A DNA stretch of 64,000 bases from an uncultured Trichococcus sp. Lineage in GTDB: Bacteria; Bacillota; Bacilli; Lactobacillales; Aerococcaceae. The translations under genes and the position numbers were made by a program. Shown here piece by piece: positions 50,242 to 59,211 of the stretch; within the stretch, counting starts at the first letter, position 1; each line of letters opens with the position of its first letter. The notes under the pieces are model-generated. The model was not told the origin of the DNA. It was given only the letters and a program-made list of their open reading frames with translations, and did no database searches. The DNA lies in contig NZ_OY764015.1 of NCBI RefSeq assembly GCF_963667775.1, positions 1,691,168 through 1,755,167 on the forward strand, in the 5' to 3' direction.

Positions 50242-50670
50242 TTATAAATAAAATAATGCGGCAATGATGGAAATTGCAACAGCATAGTAGTGATACCATT
50301 TCTGCTTCATTTTATGAAGCAGAAATGCACTTGTTGCAGCAGCCAAAAACAGGACCAACCCCACTACAATGGGACTTTCGTACAATTGCACACCAATTCC
50401 GATCATAAAAGTGGCAAGTGAGGCAGTCAGCACGCTGGCTTTAAGCCAATCGTATATCGTCGTACGGTATGCGATCAAACACAGGCCAAGCATAATAATC
50501 CCATATCCAACGCGCAATGGTGAAACAAATCCATAGGAACCATCCTGATTTGCAAAGGATTCAAAAACCATGAAGATCAGGAAATAAAGCATAAAGGCAA
50601 CTGCCAAAGTAAGCAAGCTAGCTATTGTAACAATCATCCCTTCCTTAATAATGCCAGACTTTTTGCTCAT
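50242..50670 (-). CDS. small membrane protein, 142 residues
   Basis: I do not recognise this protein. It has four hydrophobic segments (IVTIASLLTLAVAFMLYFLIFMVF, YGIIMLGLCLIAY, SVLTASLATFMIGIGV, VGLVLFLAAATSAFLL) and a last one at the C-terminus, with a basic start. It starts 14 nt downstream of the DUF7000-like gene, whose promoter it probably shares. Confidence 0.65.
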   Translation of the reverse strand: MSKKSGIIKEGMIVTIASLLTLAVAFMLYFLIFMVFESFANQDGSYGFVSPLRVGYGIIMLGLCLIAYRTTIYDWLKASVLTASLATFMIGIGVQLYESPIVVGLVLFLAAATSAFLLHKMKQKWYHYYAVAISIIAALFYL

Positions 50671-50684
50671 ATGTCATCCAGCTC

Positions 50685-51191
50685 CTATCCTTGAGTTTCA
50701 TCCAGAATAGACAGAATATCCTTGACGAATGCCATCGTCTTTTTTTCAATCTGCTTCTTGAGTTCGTCTGGATGGTCAAAATCCGGCTTCTCAACCAGAA
50801 TTGATTCAATAATGGAATCGACTCCCGGAATAACCTGTGACAATTTATATTTACCGATGTTCTCACTACTCATCGATGCGATATACTCAGCCTGAATTTT
50901 TCTGTTATTCCCAGCCAACCATACTTCGAACACGCCTTTTTCGTGCAAATAAACTACGGCAATCTTCAGCTTCTTATTTTTCAAATCAGCAGGTGTGAAA
51001 GCAAAGTACGTCATATCCATGTAGCCAAAATACAAACTACCAACAGTGTAATCCGGGTACCTTCTTTCCAGATAGGAGCGAAGTTCTGACATAAATGTCA
51101 GGATCCCTTTGTAGGCTTTCTGAATCCGCCCTTTGCTTAGCTGCGCAGCATATTCCTTTATATATTCATTTATTGAGTCCAAAAACTCCAC
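50685..51191 (-). CDS. DUF7000-like conserved protein
   Basis: The 168-residue soluble protein starts INEYIKEYAAQLSKGRIQKAYKGILTFMSELRSYLERRYPDY, then VGSLYFGYMDMTYFAFTPADLKNKKLKIAVVYLHEKGVFEVWLAGNNRKIQAEY. This pattern is found in a family of Firmicute and Bacteroidetes proteins I recall as DUF7000; the function is unknown. It is the first gene of a two-gene operon with a small membrane protein. The element shared with 45651 lies 50 nt upstream. Confidence 0.7.
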   Translation of the reverse strand: MEFLDSINEYIKEYAAQLSKGRIQKAYKGILTFMSELRSYLERRYPDYTVGSLYFGYMDMTYFAFTPADLKNKKLKIAVVYLHEKGVFEVWLAGNNRKIQAEYIASMSSENIGKYKLSQVIPGVDSIIESILVEKPDFDHPDELKKQIEKKTMAFVKDILSILDETQG

Positions 51192-51240
51192 CTCATTCCC
51201 TGATTAAGTATCCCGCAAATTGACAGAGCCAACTACGCCC

Positions 51241-51277
51241 TTTTTGTAACCGCTATTTCCCAACCTCATTATAACGC
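51241..51277 (-). promoter_or_regulatory. promoter-proximal element shared with 45651-45687, copy 2
   Basis: On the minus strand it reads GCGTTATAATGAGGTTGG then GAAATAGCGGTTACAAAAA. It includes a TATAAT box and lies 50 nt before the start of the DUF7000-like gene, much like copy 1. Confidence 0.7.
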
Positions 51278-51380
51278 GAATACCGCGTAGATACCCTACG
51301 CAAGACAATGCAAATGGCAAATAAAGAAGACGCCCTGACTAAGGACGTCTTTACACAGTTGATGTTCGGGCAACGATGCG

Positions 51381-51662
51381 TCAGTGCGGGAAAGCAATTT
51401 CAGCGAGTGTCCATAAAATGATCACAAGTCCGACCGGAATAGACAACAACGTCAGCAAGGCTCTGTCCTTGTATTTGATAATGGCTATCAGCCCCATGAT
51501 GAAGCCGACCAGTCCCATCAACGCAAGAGCAGGTGTCGGCAGAGGCAATCTGATTGCAGCACCAAGCCCGACCATTTTGATGGCCATCAGCACGATGAAT
51601 GCTAAAGTCAAACCCGCTGCCCATTTCCCGGTTGTCGTTTTGGACCAAAACTGCATTTTCAT
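51381..51662 (-). CDS. small membrane protein, 93 residues
   Basis: The protein begins MKMQFWSKTTTGKW and has three hydrophobic segments (AAGLTLAFIVLMAIKMVGLGAAI, TPALALMGLVGFIMGLIAIIKY, LLTLLSIPVGLVIILWTLAEI). I do not recognise a family. It has its own AAGGAGG site 9 nt before the ATG at 51662, so it should be made as a separate protein, although the frame is open further upstream into an ADP-ribosylglycohydrolase fragment. Confidence 0.65.
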   Translation of the reverse strand: MKMQFWSKTTTGKWAAGLTLAFIVLMAIKMVGLGAAIRLPLPTPALALMGLVGFIMGLIAIIKYKDRALLTLLSIPVGLVIILWTLAEIAFPH

Positions 51663-51713
51663 GATTATTTCCTCCTTATTCTTCTGAAAGATAGAATGCT
51701 GCATCTGGCAGGT

Positions 51714-51869
51714 TTTCTTCGTTTCCATCAGCGCCTTGGCTACCACTAGTGTCATGATGCTGTCGTCCGTCATCCGGCACGCTTCCGTGAACCGTTCAAA
51801 ATGCTTGTCCCTGTGATTATGCCACTCGAAACGGGAGCCGATAATGTCCCCGATGATTGCGCCCAACAT
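51714..51869 (-). pseudogene. N-terminal fragment of an ADP-ribosylglycohydrolase
   Basis: The first 52 codons of the frame from 51869 read MLGAIIGDIIGSRFEW, then FTEACRMTDDSIMTLVVAKALMETKK. This is the start of a DraG/ADP-ribosylglycohydrolase, including the TDDS metal site. A full protein has about 250-300 residues; homology stops at KK, and an unrelated linker (CQMQHSIFQKNKEE) leads into the small membrane gene in the same frame. It is therefore a truncated remnant. Confidence 0.8.
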
Positions 51870-51999
51870 ACGAAATCACCCCTTTTTGAAATCACGCCAG
51901 AATCCTCAAAAGTTTCAGCTTAGCTCAGACTAATCTTTAAGTCCTTGAAAAATTCTCCGTGCCCTTTTCAACCCGAAGCGCGTTGGCGCCTTCGAGTTG

Positions 52000-53031
52000 T
52001 CATTCAAACAATACAGCCGCCGAGCCATCCAGCTTGATGCGGTAGTGTTCACCGCTGTATTGGAGAATGTACATCCAATCGCCCAAGATATGGTCCAGTT
52101 GCCAGATCGTGATGTCGTTCACCCTTTCGGTTCCCGAACCGTCCAAATTGACGCGGTACAGGCCTTTTTCCAGTCTGCCTTCCTCTTTTCCCAGCTGATA
52201 ATACAGGTAGCCGCCATCCAATTGCGCCGTCACCACATCATCTACAACCAAAATTTCCGTTGATTCAATATCAGCATCTTTCATTTGATTCAGCGCCAAA
52301 GTGAATAGGCTCTCGTCTTTTGTTTCGGTCAACATGATGTAATAGATGCTCTCTTCATTCAAGTAGTAATCCTCATAATCCGACAGCAGCTGCTGATTCA
52401 TGCTGCCGTCCGTCTTGATGCGTGATAAGGACTGTTTGTCCTCGGCATAATAGACCCAATCACCGACAATGGTAGGAACTACACCTTCTGTCTGAAGTTG
52501 AGTTTGCGTTGCACCATCCAAATCGCTTCGGAACAGCCCCTCGAGGGTAGTGTAATAGATCGCATCGTCTGCAAGCGCGCAGGAATATACCGTCTCGGAG
52601 ATAACCAAGCTTTTTTCGGTTCCGTCCGCCTTCATCCGGTAAAGATGACTATTGTCGGCTCTATCCGAATAGTAGACCCAGTCTTCCGTTACCGATAGAT
52701 AGCTGACAGGAGTATCCGTCAGTTCGACGCGGCCGCTCCAATCCCGGTTCCTTCTGATCAGACTGCCTACCGGAGAACCCGGGGACATTTCACCGGCGCC
52801 GGGGTCGATATAAAAGATATACTCTTGGGTTTCCGCAACCCAGCCGTTGTTCAGAACTCCGTTTTCAAGCACACCCGCCTCTTCCATCGTCAATGTTTCC
52901 TTCACCTTGAAGTCAGAAGTGATCCCGAGTGCAGACAAAACAAACATGACAGCTACTACTACGAGGATTGCCAAACCGATGATCGTACCCCACTTGAACA
53001 GTTTATTTCTGGAAAAAATGCTGGTTTTCAT
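52000..53031 (-). CDS. membrane-anchored beta-propeller-like protein (DUF5050-type)
   Basis: The 343-residue protein has one N-terminal transmembrane helix (GTIIGLAILVVVAVMFVLSALG, about 15-36) and an outer part of repeated blades: DWVYYSDRADNSHLYRMKADGTEK, DAIYYTTLEGLFRSDLDGATQ, DWVYYAEDKQSLSRIKTDGS and GYLYYQL..GLYRVNLDGSG. The Y-Y...L-Y-R-x-x-x-D-G pattern is that of DUF5050/TolB-like propellers, often with a binding or sensing role. The ligand is unknown. It is a single gene. Confidence 0.75.
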   Translation of the reverse strand: MKTSIFSRNKLFKWGTIIGLAILVVVAVMFVLSALGITSDFKVKETLTMEEAGVLENGVLNNGWVAETQEYIFYIDPGAGEMSPGSPVGSLIRRNRDWSGRVELTDTPVSYLSVTEDWVYYSDRADNSHLYRMKADGTEKSLVISETVYSCALADDAIYYTTLEGLFRSDLDGATQTQLQTEGVVPTIVGDWVYYAEDKQSLSRIKTDGSMNQQLLSDYEDYYLNEESIYYIMLTETKDESLFTLALNQMKDADIESTEILVVDDVVTAQLDGGYLYYQLGKEEGRLEKGLYRVNLDGSGTERVNDITIWQLDHILGDWMYILQYSGEHYRIKLDGSAAVLFE

Positions 53032-53130
53032 TAGGTTCCCTCCATTCGGCTATTCCATCAGAGTTAAAAATCATCCGTCGCAAAGTAACCCCTTTCATTA
53101 TCTGACTTCATTTTACCACTTTCCGAATCA

Positions 53131-53161
53131 AAAAAACTCTCCTAAATAGTTCTTGGAGAGT
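53131..53161 (-). terminator. terminator of the SWIM protein gene
   Basis: ACTCTCC and GGAGAGT, extended by TAA/TTG-like pairs, form a hairpin followed by TTTTTTTG on the minus strand. Confidence 0.8.
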
Positions 53162-53222
53162 TAGGGGAGTTCGATCTTTTTCTAAAAAGTTGCTGGTGGA
53201 AATAGCTTGGATTCAGAACAAA

Positions 53223-54896
53223 TTAATCCAACTTGCTCAGTTCATCCACAAAAGCCCGCTTTTTCTTATAGAGGACGAGCAATTCGTTCACCAATTCTGC
53301 GGCATTGTCTTTGCCGATGATGTTTTTGTATCGTCTGATGAGACCGCAGACATCTTGGTAGGCACTCCTTTTTGAGGATGAATGGGCAGCGGATCTTATG
53401 TGATTCGAATAGAGCACATCCACTTCATCCGCATAATTGTCTTTCAAAAGCTCTGCATACCTTACGATGTAATGAGGATTCTCCCTGACGTACGCCATGA
53501 TTTCCTCCGTGTCTTCTTCCTGTTCAATGAGATTTACATACATTTTCTTCGCTTGCCAACGGTTATCCTTTTTCAATTTTGTCTTCAACTCATCATAAAA
53601 TTCTTTTTCGTCCCCAGTGTTCAGATCCTTGAGTTCCTGATAGTATTCAAACTGGCCGTCAAAGAGCAGTTCCTTAGCTAAACGCGCCTGTTCAGCCTTT
53701 AAGGATAATTTTTTGTAGGCATCATAGCGGATTTCTTTCCATTTTGGCTTTCTGCCCGCATAGTAATCATCTTGTTTTTCCCCATCCATTGCCAATTTTA
53801 TGACTTTTTCGAAGTTGTTTTCCTTTTTGGCTCTCTCGATCAACATTTCCCGGAAGGATGCGTGTGTGCTGTTCTCCTCCTCGAATTGTAACGCCTCAGC
53901 ATCCGTTCCATAGAGGACAATCAACCTGTGCAGGATTTGCAGCAAGGGCGCTGCATAATAGGTGCTGAAGCCATCAGTTTCAGATTTGTCCAGATAGGCC
54001 ATTACCCTCGCTCTGAGCAGTACTCGCAACGCTTCTGTATCCGCGACTTCCGCGCACACTCTGAGAATATCGATTGTGTATTCTTGCCAATCATCATAGG
54101 CGTGGTCATTGCTGTCTTCCAGCAGTCTATTGAACAACTTTCGCTTTAAGGAACTGTCGGAAAATTTTTCCACGAGGACAAGATCTTCCATCAACTCAAT
54201 GCAGTCCAAAGCCAAACCACCGATTTCTCCATCGGAATCGTCAGCGTATTGGAAAGCTTCCATTGCCTCATGCAGGACCAGGATAATGATTTCCAAGGCC
54301 AGTAAGCGATCCGCTGTATGCCTGGCTTTTTCCAAAATACCGACCATCTCTTCCACATAATCGCTGATTTCTCCGTAGGCTATAAACCCACCTCTGCCGG
54401 CATACTTATTCACGATACGTCGGATAAGCTTGGCAACCTGTTTAATTTCCTGTTCTTTGTTCCCATCAGAGTATCTTAGAATCAGACTCTCTTCCAAAGT
54501 GTCGTTTTTAGGGACGATTTCCATTATGATCCTGATCAGTTCCTCTTTAGGCAGTTTATTCAGAACCTCTTTGATTCCCGGTTGCTCAGTCTGCGCTTCC
54601 TTAATGTCCCATTTGACGTCCCCGTCGTTGATGATTTCGGCGAGCTGAAAAAACACCGCTGCTTCGTGTTTGCAGATGGGACCTAGGTCATAAGGACAAT
54701 CGCATTCGGCATGGATGAGCTCTCCCGAGTCATCAAGCTCCACTGAAACCTCGTACGTTTCTCTTCCTTCCACCCGAAAAATGTAGGTATCGCCTTTGCG
54801 GACATACTCCTCATCCACTTGGCCGCCCACATAGTAATCATAGCCTCTACCCAAGATGGTATCATTGATGTATTTTTGGAAGTTGCTGATATTCAT
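53223..54896 (-). CDS. SWIM zinc finger protein
   Basis: The 557-residue protein has a SWIM domain near residues 45-80: CDCPYDLGPICKHEAAVFF, giving the CxC...CxH zinc ligands. It is preceded by the usual GRGYDYYVGGQVDEEYV. The remaining 450 residues are helical and charged and resemble the tetratricopeptide-like C-terminal part of other bacterial SWIM proteins (for example RYDAYKKLSLKAEQARLAKELLFDGQFEYYQEL). SWIM domains bind DNA or proteins; the role is unknown. The gene stands alone with a terminator. Confidence 0.85.
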   Translation of the reverse strand: MNISNFQKYINDTILGRGYDYYVGGQVDEEYVRKGDTYIFRVEGRETYEVSVELDDSGELIHAECDCPYDLGPICKHEAAVFFQLAEIINDGDVKWDIKEAQTEQPGIKEVLNKLPKEELIRIIMEIVPKNDTLEESLILRYSDGNKEQEIKQVAKLIRRIVNKYAGRGGFIAYGEISDYVEEMVGILEKARHTADRLLALEIIILVLHEAMEAFQYADDSDGEIGGLALDCIELMEDLVLVEKFSDSSLKRKLFNRLLEDSNDHAYDDWQEYTIDILRVCAEVADTEALRVLLRARVMAYLDKSETDGFSTYYAAPLLQILHRLIVLYGTDAEALQFEEENSTHASFREMLIERAKKENNFEKVIKLAMDGEKQDDYYAGRKPKWKEIRYDAYKKLSLKAEQARLAKELLFDGQFEYYQELKDLNTGDEKEFYDELKTKLKKDNRWQAKKMYVNLIEQEEDTEEIMAYVRENPHYIVRYAELLKDNYADEVDVLYSNHIRSAAHSSSKRSAYQDVCGLIRRYKNIIGKDNAAELVNELLVLYKKKRAFVDELSKLD

Positions 54897-54924
54897 AGTA
54901 TCTCCCTCCTCTTTCTGCCAAAAA

Positions 54925-54968
54925 GATTATGCTTCTGCACATTTAGAGGTACAAAATATGCAGAAGCA
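54925..54968 (-). terminator. terminator of the Fic-RsgA-DsrE run
   Basis: TGCTTCTGCA and TGCAGAAGCA pair across a 19-nt loop, and TAATCTTTTTGG follows on the minus strand. Confidence 0.7.
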
Positions 54969-54987
54969 CTTGGATTCTACTCATTTT

Positions 54988-55308
54988 TCAGAAAGTTACA
55001 ACCTTGTCCGCCCACTCGACCATCTGGACGCAATCGATCATGGTACTGATCGGGCAAACTTCCGAGCCTTCCATGTTGCGTGACTTCAGGCATGTGCCGC
55101 AAGCCAATATCTCGCCATCCAGCTCGTCAAAAGCTTGCACTTGCGCGGCCACATCGTATTTTTCGTGGGTCATGTTTTCGATTTCGACGGCTTCGCCCAT
55201 CAGGAATACTTTCACTTCATGTCCGGTCTTCTTCGCGGTCACGGCGAACCTCATGGCGTTCCAAGATTTTTCGTATTCCTTTGTTTCGATGATGATTCCT
55301 AATTTCAT
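54988..55308 (-). CDS. DsrE-like sulfur-relay family protein
   Basis: The 106-residue protein fits the DsrE/DsrF-like fold: KLGIIIETKEYEKSWNAMRFAVTAKKTGHEVKVFLMGEAVE and then GEILACGTCLKSRNMEGSEVCPISTM. Two cysteines sit in the ACGTC motif at the active site and another in EVCPIS. Relatives carry sulfane sulfur or reduce peroxide. It begins 17 nt downstream of rsgA and is likely in the same transcript. Confidence 0.82.
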   Translation of the reverse strand: MKLGIIIETKEYEKSWNAMRFAVTAKKTGHEVKVFLMGEAVEIENMTHEKYDVAAQVQAFDELDGEILACGTCLKSRNMEGSEVCPISTMIDCVQMVEWADKVVTF

Positions 55309-55325
55309 TGCAATTCCTCCAACTT

Positions 55326-56411
55326 TTATTTTTCCTTATTTTTTGACTTAGCGAATTTCCTCGCGTTCTTGATGCCTCCGAAGTCGGAAAACATGGTGCT
55401 GATCTTCTCTTTTTCGATCTGTTTGGAATTCATGCCCTCATACTTGGCTTCCTTCTTGAGCTTTAGGTAGCTCTGCAGCCGTTCTTCGGTCAGGGTGCCA
55501 TCCTTTATGGCCTTCCTGACCATGCAGCCTGGCTCGTTTTCGTGCTTGCAATCCTTGAATTTGCATTGTGCTGCCAATTCATCGATGTCGACAAACGTCC
55601 TCGCCAAGTTTGCGCTCTCCAAACCGAGTTCGCGCATGCCCGGCGTATCGATGATGCAGCCGCCTGTCGGAATGAGGAACAGTTCCCGGTTTGTGGTGGC
55701 GTGCCGGCCTTTGTCGTCTCTTCTGATTTCCCGCGTTTCGTTGAGGTCTTCCCCAAGTATCCGGTTTATCAAGGTTGACTTTCCGACACCGGATGAGCCG
55801 ATGAAGACAACGGTCTGGCCCAGGGTGATGTATTTCAGGACGGCCGTGTATCCGTCCTCGCTCAGGCTCGACGTGACCAGCACATCGACCCCGAAAGCGA
55901 TCGTCTCGATTTCACGCAACTTTTCCGGGATATCCGCGCACAGATCCGCTTTCGTCAGCACAATCACCGGAGTTGCCCCGCTGTCCCATGCGATCGCAAG
56001 GTAGCGTTCGAGCCTCCGCAGATTGAAATCATTGTTGAGCGACATACAAATGAAGACAATATCGATGTTCGCCGCCACAACCTGGACGTCATGCGCTTTT
56101 CCGGCTGCTTTCCGGATAAAGACGCTTTTCCTCGTCAGTGTTTGGTGGATGATGGCATGGCCCTGGCTCCCCTCGTTCCGGTCGATCATCACAAAATCGC
56201 CGACTGCCGGATAGTCCGACATATCGACTGCAGCATGGCGCATTTTCCCGGATATTTCCGCCAACAGCTCCGATTCAGCGGTCGCAACACGGTACAATTC
56301 CTTATACTGCGCGATGACTCTTGCCGGATGCAAGTCCGGATAAAGGGTCGCCTCCTGCGCGAACCTGGCCGTGAATCCCAGATTCGTTAATTTGTCAGGC
56401 ATTTCATTCAC
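55326..56411 (-). CDS. rsgA: ribosome small subunit-dependent GTPase A
   Basis: RsgA is a circularly permuted GTPase that helps late 30S subunit maturation. The 361-residue protein has an OB-like N-terminal domain (VGDFVMID), G4 VLTKADLC, G1 GSSGVGKSTLINRI, switch G3 IDTPGMREL and a zinc site CKFKDCKHENEPGC followed by a helical end. The order G4-G1-G3 is the permuted one. The tail KNARKFAKSKNKEK is basic, suiting rRNA binding. The protein is longer than the YloQ form of about 295 residues, so it may be a paralogue. The Fic gene lies 24 nt upstream on the same strand. Confidence 0.9.
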   Translation of the reverse strand: MNEMPDKLTNLGFTARFAQEATLYPDLHPARVIAQYKELYRVATAESELLAEISGKMRHAAVDMSDYPAVGDFVMIDRNEGSQGHAIIHQTLTRKSVFIRKAAGKAHDVQVVAANIDIVFICMSLNNDFNLRRLERYLAIAWDSGATPVIVLTKADLCADIPEKLREIETIAFGVDVLVTSSLSEDGYTAVLKYITLGQTVVFIGSSGVGKSTLINRILGEDLNETREIRRDDKGRHATTNRELFLIPTGGCIIDTPGMRELGLESANLARTFVDIDELAAQCKFKDCKHENEPGCMVRKAIKDGTLTEERLQSYLKLKKEAKYEGMNSKQIEKEKISTMFSDFGGIKNARKFAKSKNKEK

Positions 56412-56435
56412 TTCCTTTCGAATAAAACCGCTCTA

Positions 56436-57356
56436 TCATTCCAGAACCATTAACCACAATTTTTCCGACTCAATCACGAGTTCCGCTACCAATTTTATGA
56501 AAGGTCCGTAATCCATGGTCGTGTGGGCGTGATCAAGCACCTTATAATAGTCAGCACGGTTTTCGTTTTTGATGATGATTGGTGGATAGCCGGATTTCAT
56601 AAGTTCAAAGTTCAACAACAACCGTGATGTCCTACCGTTTCCGTCAATGAACGGGTGAATTTTCACGAATTCGCCATGCAGTAAAGTCGCCCGCACAACG
56701 GGGTGATACCCAAGCCAGTCGATCTGATATTCGGCAATCAATTTTTGCATATATTCGCTTATTTGATAATGTTTCGGCGGAATATGCTTTGCACCACTGA
56801 TTACCACATTCTCGCTCCGATATTTCCCCGCATTTTGATTATCAATTTGCTTCAGAACCAGCGCATGGATGTTCTTGATGTTCCATTCGGAGAGCGGTTC
56901 TTTTTCAGAAACAAGTTGTTCGATGAAAAGAATGGCGTCGCGGTGATTGATGATTTCCAGATGTTCGACCAGGCTTTTTCCGCCTATCGTTATCCCTTCG
57001 AGAACGACTTTCGTTTCTGACATGGTCAGTGTGTTCCCTTCAATCGCATTGCTATTGTACGTCCACTCAACAATCAGTTTTTCATGGAGGGAATCCGCCA
57101 ATCCCTTTGAAAACGGTCTGTGTCTATTGATGGTATCCATCGCCGTATCGATTTGACTGAAATCGTATCCCAAGCCGAGATACTTTTTTTGTTCGCTTTG
57201 CCTTGCATCCACAGGTTTGTGCGCATCAACAGGGATCGCCCAGTTACGACCGATTTTGACTGCCCCTTCAATCCGACCTTCTTGGCAAAGTCCCCGAATC
57301 CTGCGTTCGCTTATGTCCCAATTGTTGCTTGCTTCTTTTGTGCTGATGTATGCCAT
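56436..57356 (-). CDS. Fic family protein with N-terminal helix-turn-helix
   Basis: Fic proteins transfer AMP or other groups from nucleotides to hydroxyls of target proteins. The 306-residue protein starts with a short excisionase-like winged helix (YISTKEASNNWDISERRIRGLCQEGRIEG, residues 2-31). The auto-inhibitory motif SNAIEGN is at 102-108 (class II, N-terminal to the Fic core), and the active site HPFIDGNGRTSR at 234-245 is complete, so it should be an inhibited but active enzyme. The ATG at 57356 has GAGGTGAG upstream. The target is unknown. A second Fic gene lies at 59212. Confidence 0.92.
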   Translation of the reverse strand: MAYISTKEASNNWDISERRIRGLCQEGRIEGAVKIGRNWAIPVDAHKPVDARQSEQKKYLGLGYDFSQIDTAMDTINRHRPFSKGLADSLHEKLIVEWTYNSNAIEGNTLTMSETKVVLEGITIGGKSLVEHLEIINHRDAILFIEQLVSEKEPLSEWNIKNIHALVLKQIDNQNAGKYRSENVVISGAKHIPPKHYQISEYMQKLIAEYQIDWLGYHPVVRATLLHGEFVKIHPFIDGNGRTSRLLLNFELMKSGYPPIIIKNENRADYYKVLDHAHTTMDYGPFIKLVAELVIESEKLWLMVLE

Positions 57357-57511
57357 ATTCACTCACCTCAATTCCATTTTATGCTTCCTAGTGTTGAAAA
57401 GCAATATCATTCCGATATCGGAATGATAGGTAATGAACAGTTGGTGGAATTCCAGCTCAACAAAGTAAAAAGCGAAAAATGGTTTAACCCATCTCTCGCT
57501 TGATTCGGTTA

Positions 57512-58078
57512 TCAGTTACTGAATGTGATCTCTGCGCTTCCGCGGCCAAGGGCTTGCACAAGCCCGGCTGTATTTTTAATCTGTCCGATCGGAGTGTAGC
57601 TGTAGGAGGTCGAAAAATCTTTGTAGAAAATCACCAGACAGTCGGAACCGTACAACATCACATCCCCGGCTTTGATGCTGCCGACTCGTTGGGAGTCCGT
57701 TGGCAAAGCCTCCGAAAGATAATGAAATTTTTCATTCCCATTCAGTTCATCCATTTTTAGAGTCATCGGCAACTTTTGGGTCAATGCCTGCGTGGTCGCA
57801 TTGTCATTCAGCGACACAGTATAGCGGGTGTTTCCGACTTGAATCATCATCCTTGGCATGGAGTCATCCCTTTCTTGTGGACTGGATTCGGTGAGCGTTT
57901 GGTCTGTTTCTGCTACAAGTCCGGCGTCTCCCTTTTCAGACAGCGAGGAAGCATCTGCTCTTTCTGAAGAGGACGGGAATGAAGCCTCTTCAGACGATGG
58001 CCTATTGGTGCAGCCAACCAGCAAAACCGCACAAAATGCGAATAAAAAAATAAACTCAACTTGTTTAGGATTTTTCAT
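57512..58078 (-). CDS. lipoprotein with cyclophilin-like domain
   Basis: This 188-residue protein has a lipoprotein signal (FIFLFAFCAVLLVGC, lipobox LVGC with cysteine 23), a linker rich in serine and glutamate to about residue 72 and a cyclophilin-like fold domain: MMIQVGNTRYTVSLNDNATTQALTQKLPMTLKMDELNGNEKFHYLSEALP, then SIKAGDVMLYGSDCLVIFYKDF and YTPIGQI. This domain is widespread in Firmicutes, often near redox enzymes. The function is unknown. It lies 16 nt downstream of the hydrolase gene. Confidence 0.8.
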   Translation of the reverse strand: MKNPKQVEFIFLFAFCAVLLVGCTNRPSSEEASFPSSSERADASSLSEKGDAGLVAETDQTLTESSPQERDDSMPRMMIQVGNTRYTVSLNDNATTQALTQKLPMTLKMDELNGNEKFHYLSEALPTDSQRVGSIKAGDVMLYGSDCLVIFYKDFSTSYSYTPIGQIKNTAGLVQALGRGSAEITFSN

Positions 58079-58094
58079 CTGAACCGCATCTTTT

Positions 58095-59054
58095 TTACAG
58101 ATTCCCCGTAAAGAACGACTCCAGTTTATCGAACGGAATCAGATCCGTTCTGTCGTACAGATCCACGTGACCAGCACCGGCAATTTCAAACAGTTCCTTC
58201 GGTTCGGCCGCCATTTTGTAGGCATCCTCGCTGAAATATCTCGAATGCGCATGCTCACCGATGATGAACAGGATCGGTCTAGGAGAAATCGTCTGGATGT
58301 AGTTCATCAACGGGAAGTTCATGAAATCCATGGCGCTCGTCTTCGTGAACGCGCCGATCGAATTCGGGTGGAATCCGCGTTTCATCGCATAATAGCCGAA
58401 GAATTCACTGCTGATCGGATCCATTCCTTCAGGGATAGAATCCACAGGCTCGCTTGGGAAAGTAGGCGTCAATTCCGGTTCATTGCCCTGGAAATCTTTC
58501 CAACGTTGCTCACCCAGTTGGTCAAAAAGCTGTGTGCGTTGCTCATCCGTCATGCTGTCTGCCCAACCGTAGCGCATCACCCGGCTCATATCGTACATGC
58601 TCACTGTCGCAACTGCTTTGATCCGCGTGTCGACCTGCGCCGCTGTCACTGCAAACCCGCCGCTGCCGCAGATGCCAATCACACCGATTTTGTCCCTTTC
58701 CACAAATGGACGCGTGCCGATGTAATCGACGGCAGCGCTGAAGTCTTCGGCAAAGATGTCCGGAGACGATACGTGTCTTGGCGCGCCGCTGCTTTCACCG
58801 TTATATGATTCATCGAATGCGATCGCAACAAATCCGCGTTCCGCCATATTCTGCGCATAAATCCCTGCACCTTGCTCCTTGACGCCGCCATAAGGGGTGC
58901 CGACGATAAGTGCAGGATATTTTTGGGATGTGTCGATGTCCTTAGATAAGTATAAATCCGCTGCAACGGTTATGCCGTAGCGGTTTTTAAAAGTGACTTG
59001 CTCAACCGTTACCTTGTCGCTGAGTATAAAAGTTCTGTAAGTATGCTCTGTCAT
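58095..59054 (-). CDS. alpha/beta hydrolase, dienelactone-hydrolase-like
   Basis: The 319-residue protein has the opening VTVEQVTFKNRYGITVAADLYLSKDID and the oxyanion region VGTPYGGVKEQGAGIYAQNMAERGFVAIAFDESYNGESSGAPR. The nucleophile elbow is GVIGICGSGGFAVTAAQVD (serine between C-G and G-G), and the end GAGHVDLYDRTD carries the catalytic histidine. This set fits the YcjY-like hydrolases of bacteria. GGAGG precedes the ATG. The substrate is unknown; it shares a transcript with the cyclophilin-like lipoprotein. Confidence 0.87.
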   Translation of the reverse strand: MTEHTYRTFILSDKVTVEQVTFKNRYGITVAADLYLSKDIDTSQKYPALIVGTPYGGVKEQGAGIYAQNMAERGFVAIAFDESYNGESSGAPRHVSSPDIFAEDFSAAVDYIGTRPFVERDKIGVIGICGSGGFAVTAAQVDTRIKAVATVSMYDMSRVMRYGWADSMTDEQRTQLFDQLGEQRWKDFQGNEPELTPTFPSEPVDSIPEGMDPISSEFFGYYAMKRGFHPNSIGAFTKTSAMDFMNFPLMNYIQTISPRPILFIIGEHAHSRYFSEDAYKMAAEPKELFEIAGAGHVDLYDRTDLIPFDKLESFFTGNL

Positions 59055-59211
59055 ATCATTTCCTCCAAATTATTCATGATTATGGTCGTTTAATCTCTAA
59101 GCAGTGCGCTTAAGTTGATTCTACGACTTAACCTTAACGTGAAGTCAAATGTTTTTTCAAAAATAATTTGGATGTGCGGGAAATGGCACAACAAAACATG
59201 GCTCATTGAGA

